A program made the position numbers and the translations under genes. Of a DNA stretch of 64,000 nt, positions 31,078 through 38,528 are shown in pieces (positions within the stretch are counted from its first letter, which is position 1; every line of letters starts with the position of its first letter). This stretch comes from Amorphus orientalis (GTDB lineage Bacteria; Pseudomonadota; Alphaproteobacteria; Rhizobiales; Amorphaceae): contig NZ_JAUSUL010000001.1 in the NCBI RefSeq assembly GCF_030814015.1, positions 328,501 through 392,500 on the forward strand. Reading direction: 5' to 3'. The notes beneath the pieces were generated by a model. It was not told the DNA's origin. It saw only the letters and a program-made list of their open reading frames with translations, and ran no database searches.

Positions 31078-32235
31078 TCAGGACAGCTCGGCGATGAGCC
31101 CGCGCATGAAGGCCGTTCCGGCGTCGAGCTGGTCGACGGTCAGATATTCGTCCGGCTGGTGGGCCTGGTCGATGGAGCCGGGGCCGCACACCACCACGTC
31201 CCAGCCCGGTTCGCGGTATTGGCCCGCTTCGGTGCCATAGGAAACCGCATGGACGCCGTTGTCCCCGGTGATGCGCCGGCACAGGCTTTCCGCCTCGTTG
31301 CGGGGCTGCGGGACCAAGCCGGGGACGTGAGCCCGGATGGCGACTTTCACCCCGGCGTCGGGGTCGACCGCCTTCATCCGCGGTTCGATCGTCTCAGTGA
31401 CGTAGGCCCGGTAGCGGTCGAGATAGTCGTGCGGATCGTCGTCGGGAAGCGCCCTGATATCGGTGACGAAACTGCAGTCCCGGGCGACGATGTTGTGGGC
31501 CGTCCCGCCGTTGATCATGCCCGTATGGATCGTGGTGAAGGGCGGATCGAACGGGCAGTCGGCGACCGGGTTCGCCATGTTGTGGGCCAGCATGTCGTCG
31601 AGATAGGTGACCAGCCGCGCGGCGTTGGTGACGGCGGAGACGCCGAGATGGACCTGGCTGGAATGGACCGGCTTGCCGCGCACGTTGGTGGTGAACGAAA
31701 AGGTCGTCTTCTGGCCGGTGACGACGCGCATCGAGGTCGGTTCGCCCACGATGACGGCGGACGGGGGCGGGAGATGCGCGGCCATGTCGGCGATCATCGA
31801 CGGCGCCCCGAGACAGCCGACCTCCTCGTCATAGGAAAGCGCCAGATGGATCGGCCGCTCAAGTCCCGCCCCGGCCATTTCCGGCACCAGGGCGAGCGCG
31901 ATGGCGACGAACGCCTTCATGTCGGCGGTGCCGCGCCCGATCAGCCGGCCGTCCCGCTCGATCACAGTCCACGGATCGCTGGTCCACGGTTGGCTTTCCA
32001 CCGGCACAACGTCGGTATGGCCGGAGAGCACCACGCCCCCCGCGACCTTCGGTCCGATGGTGGCGTATAGGTTCGCCTTGTCGCCGTCCTTGTCGTAAAT
32101 GTAGGTGGCGTCGATCCCGTGCGCGGCGAGGTGAGTGCGGATGAATTCCAGAAGCGACAGGTTGCTTTCGCTCGACACGGTCGGGAAGGCAACGAGGCGG
32201 TCGAGCATCTCGCGCGCGGACAAGTCTGAGGACAC
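31078..32235 (-). CDS. argE: Acetylornithine deacetylase (M20 family)
   Basis: The 385-residue M20 metallopeptidase-family enzyme removes the acetyl group of N-acetylornithine in arginine synthesis. Metal and catalytic positions are visible: His73 and Asp75 in LSGHTDVVPV, GRGTADMKAF, the catalytic pair in SYDEEVGCLGAP, and a C-terminal CGPGSIDQAHQPDEYL with the last histidine. The GTG at 32235 has AAGGA 7 bases upstream and gives the family-typical N-terminus; the open frame extends much further upstream without similarity. Other M20 deacetylases or desuccinylases are possible, but the motif set fits ArgE. Confidence 0.9.
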   Translation of the reverse strand: MSSDLSAREMLDRLVAFPTVSSESNLSLLEFIRTHLAAHGIDATYIYDKDGDKANLYATIGPKVAGGVVLSGHTDVVPVESQPWTSDPWTVIERDGRLIGRGTADMKAFVAIALALVPEMAGAGLERPIHLALSYDEEVGCLGAPSMIADMAAHLPPPSAVIVGEPTSMRVVTGQKTTFSFTTNVRGKPVHSSQVHLGVSAVTNAARLVTYLDDMLAHNMANPVADCPFDPPFTTIHTGMINGGTAHNIVARDCSFVTDIRALPDDDPHDYLDRYRAYVTETIEPRMKAVDPDAGVKVAIRAHVPGLVPQPRNEAESLCRRITGDNGVHAVSYGTEAGQYREPGWDVVVCGPGSIDQAHQPDEYLTVDQLDAGTAFMRGLIAELS

Positions 32236-32409
32236 GAGCTTTTCCTTGCAACCCGGGCACGGTGCCGGCGTTTTCTCTTCGCTTTCCGCCGCGCCTTGTC
32301 GCGATCGCGAAAGCTGCGCAGCGGCCGGTCGGGTGGATCTTCTGCCGCATGAGCGATGGGCAGGGACGACTCTATCCTCTTCTGGTCGTTGGCGGGAGGC
32401 CGTCGGACG

Positions 32410-34179
32410 GTGATCTCGATCTTTCGTGGCCGAAACCTTGCCCGCCGATCGCCGCTGGCCGCGACCGGCCCCGGCGCAGGCCACGTGCTGCAGCGCCTGC
32501 GGCTGGCAAGCGGTCTCGTCCTCTTCGCCTACGTGTTCATTCATTTCGTGGGCCATGCGCTCGGCATCGTTTCGCTCGCGTGGATGGATGCGGCCGCCTT
32601 CGTCCAGGATCTGATATGGCGCTCCGTTCCCGGCACTGTGCTGCTCTACGGCGCGCTTGCGACCCATGTGGTGCTGGTGCTGATCAAGGTGGCCCGGCGG
32701 CGCACGATCCGCATGCCGGTTTGGGAGGCACTCCAGATCATCCTGGGCCTGCTGATCCCGTTCTGGCTGGTGACCCATGTGGTGGGGACGCGGGGTCTCG
32801 AAGAAGTCTTCGGCATCGAGGACACCTATCGCAGCGTTCTCACACTGCTGTGGCCGGATCTGCTCGGCTTCCAGACGACGCTTATGCTGCTGGTCTGGGT
32901 CCACAGCTGCATCGGCCTCCATTTCTGGCTGCGGCTCAAGACCTGGTACGCGACGGCGGCCCCCTGGCTTCTCACGGTCGCAATCGGGATGCCGCTGCTT
33001 GCCAGCTGGGGATGGATCGAGGCCGCCCGCCGGCTGGCGCTGGCGGGGGAGCGCCAGAGCAACCTGACGGAGGAAGCGTTCCGGTGGTCGGCCGGTGTGG
33101 TGGAGACCACCCGCGTGATCTACGCGGTCTGCGCGATCCTGGCGCTGGTGATCATTCCGTTCGCTGCGGCCGCGCTCAGACGCGGGTGGAGCGGCATCCG
33201 TGTCACCTATCCGGGCGATCGGGTCATCTACACGCTGCCCGGCCCGACGCTTCTCGAGATCAGCCGCTCCGGACAGATCCCGCACGCCTCCGTCTGCGGT
33301 GGCCGGGCGCGCTGCTCCACCTGCCGCACGCGCATCCTCGCGGGGGGCGACAAGCTTCCGCCGCCCAGGCCGACCGAGGCGCGCGTGCTGGAACGGATCG
33401 ACGCGGCGGAGGATGTGCGTCTTGCCTGCCAGGTGCGGCCACGCTCCGACATCAGCGTCCAGCCGCTGTTTCCGACCCGCGAGACGTCCGCGCCGCTCGA
33501 AGCGGCGTCGGAGAGCTACCGCTGGGGGGTCGAGCAGCGTGCGGCGATCCTGTTCGTCGACATGCGCGGCTTTACCGCCTTGTCGGAACAGCGCCTGCCC
33601 TATGACGTGGTCTATCTGCTCAACGAATATCTGAACACCATGAGCGCCGCGGTCCGCGCGAACGGCGGCTACGTGGACAAGTATATCGGCGATGCGGTCA
33701 TGGCGATCTTCGGCATTTCGGAGGGCGAGGAGGCCGGTTGCGGCATGGCGCTGTCGGCGGCGGGCGACATGGTGCGCGGACTTGAACGGCTGAACCGGAC
33801 GTTCGCGCAGCACCTGTCCGAGCCGCTGCGGATCGGGATCGGGATTCACGCCGGGCCGGTGGTGCTCGGACGAGTGGGCGCGATCGAGGACAAGCGCATC
33901 CAGGGCCTGACCGCGCTCGGCGACACGGTGAACACGGCCAGCCGTCTGGAGGCGGCGACCAAGGAACTCGGGACCACGCTGGTCTTCTCCGAGGCCGTCG
34001 CCAAGGCGGCGGCTGCGGACGTGTCGGCGGCCCGGGCCACGGAACTGACGGTGCGCGGGCGTGTCGACGCGCTCAAGGTCTACGCGGTCGACGATCCGAC
34101 GAGCTATTCGCGCGCAAATGTGCGTGCGTCCAAGGGGCACGCGGGCCGTCTCTGGCGTTGGGTTCGCAAGGCGAGCTAA
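32410..34179 (+). CDS. Adenylate cyclase with haem-type membrane anchor and [2Fe-2S] domain (CyaC-like)
   Basis: A 589-residue three-part protein. Residues about 25-255 form six membrane helices with histidines suited to haem ligation: His45, His49, His86, His123, His165 and His171. These resemble the cytochrome b anchor of succinate dehydrogenase. Next is a plant-type ferredoxin module with Cys296, Cys302, Cys305 and Cys340 (C-X5-C-X2-C and a distal C). The C-terminal class III cyclase domain has metal ligands Asp384 and Asp428, adenine-specifying Lys424 and Asp505, and Asn508 and Arg512. The Sinorhizobium meliloti CyaC family is redox-controlled through such an anchor, so cAMP output here probably follows quinone or electron-transfer state. 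GTG 32410 follows GGGAGG by about 10 bases; an ATG at 32356 is in frame but lacks a ribosome-binding site. Confidence 0.9.
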   Translation: MISIFRGRNLARRSPLAATGPGAGHVLQRLRLASGLVLFAYVFIHFVGHALGIVSLAWMDAAAFVQDLIWRSVPGTVLLYGALATHVVLVLIKVARRRTIRMPVWEALQIILGLLIPFWLVTHVVGTRGLEEVFGIEDTYRSVLTLLWPDLLGFQTTLMLLVWVHSCIGLHFWLRLKTWYATAAPWLLTVAIGMPLLASWGWIEAARRLALAGERQSNLTEEAFRWSAGVVETTRVIYAVCAILALVIIPFAAAALRRGWSGIRVTYPGDRVIYTLPGPTLLEISRSGQIPHASVCGGRARCSTCRTRILAGGDKLPPPRPTEARVLERIDAAEDVRLACQVRPRSDISVQPLFPTRETSAPLEAASESYRWGVEQRAAILFVDMRGFTALSEQRLPYDVVYLLNEYLNTMSAAVRANGGYVDKYIGDAVMAIFGISEGEEAGCGMALSAAGDMVRGLERLNRTFAQHLSEPLRIGIGIHAGPVVLGRVGAIEDKRIQGLTALGDTVNTASRLEAATKELGTTLVFSEAVAKAAAADVSAARATELTVRGRVDALKVYAVDDPTSYSRANVRASKGHAGRLWRWVRKAS

Positions 34180-34194
34180 TCCGGTCGGACGGGT

Positions 34195-35019
34195 TCACTC
34201 CGGCCCGACGCGGGCGAGCCGGGTGACGTCGAACCGGTGCATGTCGGCCAGAAGCTCGATGATGCCGCCGGCGGCATGGTCCAGGGCGATCCGGCCCTTT
34301 TCGGCGCTGGCTGCGGCCGCGTTGCCCACGGCGCCCGACGGGTGGAGATCCTGGGCCATCCAGCCGAAGCCGGTCGGCCCGTGGGCGCGCAGATGGTCGA
34401 ATTCCTCGATGAAATCGAGCTGGGTGGACCGGAAGTCCCGGGCCTGGTCTATGCGGACTTGGTCCGGCCTGAGGTGCAGCATGACCGAGGTCTCCAGATC
34501 GTGGCCGTGGATGCCGTAGACCGCTTCTTCCGGATCGAAGACGCCTTCGGGCGTCGCGAATCGGAACCATCCGGTGTGGACCGCAAGCATCCCGAACCGG
34601 ACGCGCAGCTCCCGGATCACCACGTCGATCAGCGGCACGTTGCCCCCATGGGCATTCAGGATCAGGAGTTTTCGCACGCCGGCGCGGTGGACGCTTTCGC
34701 CGATCTCGATCCAGGCCCGGATCACCGTGTCCCAGGAGAGCGTGAGCGTACCGGGCGAGGCGATGTGCTCGTTCGATTTGCCGATTGCCTGCACCGGAAG
34801 CATGGTCACCGGAAGATCGTCCGGCAGGCGCTCCACCACGCGGGCCACCACGCCCTCGGCGATGGCGGCATCGGTCGACACCGGCAGGTGGGGGCCGTGC
34901 TGTTCGATCGCCGCGACCGGCAAAACCGCAATCCAGGAGGAGGTCTCGGCCGCCGCGAAGGTCTCGGTGGTCATGTCGGCCCAGTAACGGGCCGGTACGG
35001 GAGTGGGCTGGTGCGCCAT
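34195..35019 (-). CDS. Creatininase-family amidohydrolase
   Basis: The 274-residue protein has the complete metal-ligand set of the creatininase superfamily: Glu39 and His41 in AIEQHGPHLPVSTD, Asp50, His124 in LNAHGGN, and Glu176 in HGHDLETS. Members hydrolyse cyclic amides (creatinine) or formamido-pyrimidines (the ArfB deformylase), or process small peptides (MftE). The substrate here is not known. It lies 56 bases downstream of the RidA gene on the same strand, and both stand divergent to an ABC transporter and amidohydrolase operon, which suggests a role in opening a lactam or removing a formyl group in the same pathway. It converges with the cyclase gene across 15 bases. Confidence 0.9.
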   Translation of the reverse strand: MAHQPTPVPARYWADMTTETFAAAETSSWIAVLPVAAIEQHGPHLPVSTDAAIAEGVVARVVERLPDDLPVTMLPVQAIGKSNEHIASPGTLTLSWDTVIRAWIEIGESVHRAGVRKLLILNAHGGNVPLIDVVIRELRVRFGMLAVHTGWFRFATPEGVFDPEEAVYGIHGHDLETSVMLHLRPDQVRIDQARDFRSTQLDFIEEFDHLRAHGPTGFGWMAQDLHPSGAVGNAAAASAEKGRIALDHAAGGIIELLADMHRFDVTRLARVGPE

Positions 35020-35075
35020 GGTGGGTCCGAGGGCTGGTGAAAGGGGCGGGGGCGAGGGTGGCGGGCGCGTCGTCG

Positions 35076-35471
35076 TCAGGAAGCTGTCCTTGCGGCCGCC
35101 ATGGCCTCGACCTCGACCTTGAATTCCGGTCGCGAGAAGCCCGAGACGATCATCAGCGTCGAGGCCGCAATGTGGGATCCGATGAACCGGTCGCGGGCGC
35201 GCATGTATCCGGCGAGGCAGCTCCGGTCGACCACATAGGCGTTGAGACGGACGATGTCGCTCACCGCCATGTCGGCTGAGCGGAGGATCTCGGCGATGTT
35301 GGCGAAACAGATCTCCGCCTGCGCCTCGACATCTTCAGGGACGCTGCCGTCGGTCGAGGCGCCGAGCTGGCCGGAGCACACGAGCATCCGGTGGCCCTCC
35401 GGGATCTCGATCCCGTGGGCATAGTTGGCGAAGGGCGCGCGAATGGTCGGAGGCGTGTGGTTGTGCAGCAC
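35076..35471 (-). CDS. RidA (YjgF/YER057c/UK114) family protein
   Basis: The 131-residue protein has the RidA fold features: the N-terminal strand leading to VCSGQLGASTDGSVPEDVEAQ, the AEILRSADMAVSDIVRLNAYV helix-strand, and a C-terminal VEVEAMAAAR. RidA proteins hydrolyse reactive imines and enamines; the related RutC acts in pyrimidine breakdown. It differs from canonical RidA in the active-site arginine region (ASTLMIVSGFSRPEFKVEVE), so substrate may differ. It is the first gene of a two-gene minus-strand unit with the creatininase homologue. Confidence 0.9.
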   Translation of the reverse strand: MLHNHTPPTIRAPFANYAHGIEIPEGHRMLVCSGQLGASTDGSVPEDVEAQAEICFANIAEILRSADMAVSDIVRLNAYVVDRSCLAGYMRARDRFIGSHIAASTLMIVSGFSRPEFKVEVEAMAAARTAS

Positions 35472-35663
35472 GGCGGACGCGACGCTCCCTCGTTGAACGG
35501 CCGGACAAGTACATCGGAGCGAACGTAAAGGCTTTCGCAGCGCGGGGGAATGCGGTCGGCGGCGTGTGGGGTCAGGTTCGCAGTTGTCGTCCGGCGGCCG
35601 GGCCCTATCTCGAAACGAACCGGCGTCGACCGGACTTTAGCCATGGCGCTTTTCTGTGCGATC
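35472..35663. other. Divergent regulatory region between the RidA and transporter genes
   Basis: Together with the sigma-54 site and the following leader, this is a 289-base gene-free divergent stretch. I looked for NtrC-type dyads (TGCAC...GTGCA) and saw none that match. Any enhancer site or MarR operator should lie here. Confidence 0.4.
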
Positions 35664-35680
35664 TGGCATGACGGTTGCAG
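35664..35680 (+). promoter_or_regulatory. Sigma-54 (RpoN) promoter upstream of the NMT1-like transporter operon
   Basis: TGGCATG and TTGCA are separated by ACGG, giving the invariant GG (35665-35666) and GC (35677-35678) exactly ten bases apart. The match to the TGGCACG-N4-TTGCA consensus has a single mismatch. Transcription would start near 35690, about 70 bases before the binding-protein ATG. Sigma-54 control commonly means nitrogen limitation signalled by NtrC, but other enhancer-binding activators are possible. Confidence 0.75.
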
Positions 35681-35760
35681 TTTCGCCGAGGGGAGCCGCG
35701 CGGGCCGGACGCTTGTCCGAAAGCCGGGTGGCCGGGGACAAGCGAAGGACATCCGAACTC

Positions 35761-36786
35761 ATGACACGCGCAAATGCTTCCGCGACATCCGTTCTGTCAG
35801 CCGCAGTGGCTCTGGTTGCGCTGCCCGCCGCGGCCGTGGCCCAGGAACAGGTGTCCTTCGGGACGAACTGGCTGCCTCAGGCAGAGCACGGCGGCTACTA
35901 TCAGGCGGTCGCCGACGGCACCTACGAGGACTGCGGCCTGGAAGTGACCATCCTGCCCGGCGGTCCGCAGGTGAACAACCGGGCCCTGCTGCTCGCTGGC
36001 AAGATCCAGTTCCATATGGGCGGCAATCTGATTCAGGCGTTTTCCGCGATCGAGCAGGACATTCCGCTGAAAGTGGTCGCGGCGCACTTCCAGAAGGAAC
36101 CGCAGGTTCTGATGACCCATCCGGACCAGGGCCTGGACACCTGGGAGAGCTTGAAGGACATCAAGCTCCTGATGGGGGACAACGGGTTCCAGTCCTATTA
36201 TCAGTGGATGATCGCCGCCTACGGCTTCTCCGCCGATCAGCGCGAGCCCTACACGTTCAACCCGGCCCCGTTCGTCGCCAATCCGCGGGTGGGGCAGCAG
36301 GGCTATGTGACGTCCGAACCCTACGCGATCGAGCAGGTCGGCGGCTTCGTGCCCAACATCTTCCTTCTCGCCGATTACGGCTTCGACACCTACGCAACCA
36401 CTGTCGAGGTGATGACCGAGACGATCGAGGAGAACCCGGAAGCGGTGCAGTGCTTCGTCGATGGGTCTGCGATCGGCTGGACCAATTATCTCTACGGCGA
36501 TCCGTCGGCCGGCGACGAACTCATCCTGGCCGCCAATCCGGAAATGACCCCGGAGCAGCTCGCCTTCTCGCGGGAGAAAATGAGGGAGTACGGCATCGTC
36601 GATTCCGGCGATTCGCTCGAACTCGGCATCGGCGCGATGACGGAAGAGCGCTACAACAGCTTCTACGAGAAGATGGTGGATGCCGGTGTCGTGCCGGATG
36701 GCCTCGACGTGGACTCTTCCTATACGCTGGAGTTCGTCAACAAGGGGGTCGGTCTCGACCTCCGCAAGTCACTGACCGGAGAATGA
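35761..36786 (+). CDS. ABC transporter substrate-binding protein, NMT1/THI5-like
   Basis: The 341-residue precursor has a signal peptide with cleavage likely after AAAVAQ (residue about 28). The mature protein is an NMT1/THI5-like (SsuA/THI5) type periplasmic binding protein: NWLPQAEHGGYYQAVADGTY, then EVTILPGGPQVNNRALLLAG. Relatives bind thiamine-pyrimidine precursors, riboflavin, nitrate, taurine or other small N- or S-compounds; ligand is not readable here. ATG 35761 is the signal-peptide start; an in-frame ATG 35 codons upstream would place non-signal sequence before it. It is the first gene after the sigma-54 promoter, followed by the ATPase and permease genes. Confidence 0.9.
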   Translation: MTRANASATSVLSAAVALVALPAAAVAQEQVSFGTNWLPQAEHGGYYQAVADGTYEDCGLEVTILPGGPQVNNRALLLAGKIQFHMGGNLIQAFSAIEQDIPLKVVAAHFQKEPQVLMTHPDQGLDTWESLKDIKLLMGDNGFQSYYQWMIAAYGFSADQREPYTFNPAPFVANPRVGQQGYVTSEPYAIEQVGGFVPNIFLLADYGFDTYATTVEVMTETIEENPEAVQCFVDGSAIGWTNYLYGDPSAGDELILAANPEMTPEQLAFSREKMREYGIVDSGDSLELGIGAMTEERYNSFYEKMVDAGVVPDGLDVDSSYTLEFVNKGVGLDLRKSLTGE

Positions 36787-36847
36787 GCCGCCGGACAATC
36801 GCACCAACCGGCGCAACGGGGTGGATAGTGGCGCAAGGAACGGTTGA

Positions 36848-37645
36848 ATGATCCGGACTGCGGCGGCTTCGGCCGACCGGGCGAGTGAGAGCGCGGTCGC
36901 CCTGCGCGGGGTGACGAAGACGTTTCCCGGCGGCGTGACGGCCGTTCGCCACGTCGATCTGGATGTCCGCCAGGGCGAATTCCTGAGCCTTCTCGGGCCG
37001 TCCGGGTGCGGCAAGTCCACCGTCCTGCGCATGGTCGCCGGGCTCGCGTCGCCAAGTTCCGGACAGATCCTGCATCCCCATGATGCGAAAGCCCGCGACG
37101 TCGGCTTCGTGTTCCAGGAACCCACCCTGATGCCCTGGGCCAGCGCGTTTTCGAACGTATGGCTGCCCCTGCGGCTCAAGGGCGTCTCGAAGCGGGCGGC
37201 GGAAGCGCGCGTGATGTCGGCGCTCGAAGGCGTCGGGCTCGCCGACTTCGCCCACTCCTATCCGCGGGAACTGTCCGGCGGCATGCGCATGCGCGTCTCG
37301 CTGGCCCGCGCGCTGGTCACGGAGCCGAGCCTCCTTCTGCTCGACGAGCCGTTCGCGGCGCTGGACGAGATCACCCGCTTCAAGCTGAACAACGACCTCC
37401 TTGAGCTCTGGCAGCGGCACGGCTTCACTGTGGTGTTCGTCACCCACTCGGTGTTCGAATCCGTTTATCTGTCGAGCCGGATCGCGGTCATGGCAGCGCG
37501 GCCGGGCCGGATCCTGCGCACGCTCTCCATCGACGAGCCCTATCCGCGCCAAGATGCCTTCCGCACCAGCGAAGCCTATGCTGGCTTCTGCCGGGAGACG
37601 TCGGACGCGCTGGCCCAGGCCATGGCCGCGGACGCGGTGGCCTGA
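36848..37645 (+). CDS. ABC transporter ATP-binding protein (nitrate/sulfonate/pyrimidine type)
   Basis: The 265-residue ATPase has Walker A GPSGCGKST, a Q-loop in FVFQEPTLMPW, signature LSGGMRMRVSLARAL, Walker B LLLLDEPFAALD and an H-loop in FVTHSVFESVYLS. It belongs to the SsuB/TauB/ThiZ group that pairs with NMT1-like binding proteins. It lies 61 bases after the binding-protein gene and 26 before the permease gene. Confidence 0.94.
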   Translation: MIRTAAASADRASESAVALRGVTKTFPGGVTAVRHVDLDVRQGEFLSLLGPSGCGKSTVLRMVAGLASPSSGQILHPHDAKARDVGFVFQEPTLMPWASAFSNVWLPLRLKGVSKRAAEARVMSALEGVGLADFAHSYPRELSGGMRMRVSLARALVTEPSLLLLDEPFAALDEITRFKLNNDLLELWQRHGFTVVFVTHSVFESVYLSSRIAVMAARPGRILRTLSIDEPYPRQDAFRTSEAYAGFCRETSDALAQAMAADAVA

Positions 37646-37671
37646 GGTGAGCGGACAGCAGAGGGCCCGCC

Positions 37672-38526
37672 GTGTCGCAAGCTGAAGCCGACGACAGTGT
37701 TGCCTGGGCCGCAGCCCAGGAGGCGAACACCCGGAACAACCGCCGCGCGCGGCTGGCGCGGGTCGGGCTGCCCTTCCTGCTGTTCGTGCTCCTGATCGCC
37801 GGCTGGCATTTCCTGGTCGTGATCAACGAGATCCCGGCCTACATCCTGCCCGGCCCCGGCACTGTCCTGACGACGCTGATCAAGGACTGGCCGATCCTTT
37901 CCCAGTCCATGATCAACACGCTGGCGATTACCGGGCTCGCCCTCGTGGTGGCGACGCTGGGCGGCGTCGGTCTGGCGATCCTGTTTTCCCAGTCGCGGCT
38001 GGTGGAATATTCGCTGTTTCCCTACGCCGTCGTTCTCCAGGTCACTCCGGTGGTGGCCGTTTTTCCGCTGATCAACATCTATGTGGAGAACACGGTCGCC
38101 AAGCTCCTGATCTGTGCCTGGATCATCGCCTTCTTCCCGATCCTGTCCAACACGACGCTGGGGCTGAATTCGGCCGACCGCAACCTGCACAATCTGTTCG
38201 CCCTCTACGGGGCGAGCCGCTGGCAGACCCTGCGCCATCTGCAGCTTCCTGCCGCCATGCCCTATTTCCTGGGCGGTCTGCGGATCGCGGGCGGACTGTC
38301 CCTGGTCGGCGCGGTGGTGGCGGAGTTCGTGGCCGGCACCGCCGGCTTCGGGTCGGGGCTTGCCTTCCGGATCATCGAGGCCGGCTACCGGCTGAACATT
38401 CCGCGCATGTTCGCCGCGATCATTCTCATCTCCGTGGCCGGCATCATGATCTATCTGGTGCTCAGCCTCGTTTCCCACCTGATCCTGCGCAAATGGCACG
38501 AGAGCGCGCTGGACCGGGAGAAATAG
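37672..38526 (+). CDS. ABC transporter permease (SsuC/ThiX type)
   Basis: The 284-residue inner-membrane protein has about six helices. The EAA-type cytoplasmic loop is seen in LFALYGASRWQTLRHLQLPA, which docks on the ATPase. The leading segment AYILPGPGTVLTTLI is typical of the SsuC/TauC/ThiX group. The start is GTG 37672 with GAGG upstream. The amidohydrolase gene starts three bases after its stop codon, so the transporter and enzyme are translationally close. Confidence 0.93.
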   Translation: MSQAEADDSVAWAAAQEANTRNNRRARLARVGLPFLLFVLLIAGWHFLVVINEIPAYILPGPGTVLTTLIKDWPILSQSMINTLAITGLALVVATLGGVGLAILFSQSRLVEYSLFPYAVVLQVTPVVAVFPLINIYVENTVAKLLICAWIIAFFPILSNTTLGLNSADRNLHNLFALYGASRWQTLRHLQLPAAMPYFLGGLRIAGGLSLVGAVVAEFVAGTAGFGSGLAFRIIEAGYRLNIPRMFAAIILISVAGIMIYLVLSLVSHLILRKWHESALDREK

Positions 38527-38528
38527 GT

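Noticed and set aside
35761..38526. Naming the ABC transporter thiXYZ (thiamine pyrimidine uptake)
   Set aside because: The family fits, but no thiamine-salvage genes or TPP riboswitch (THI box) are near and the promoter is sigma-54 type, so ligand assignment would be a guess.
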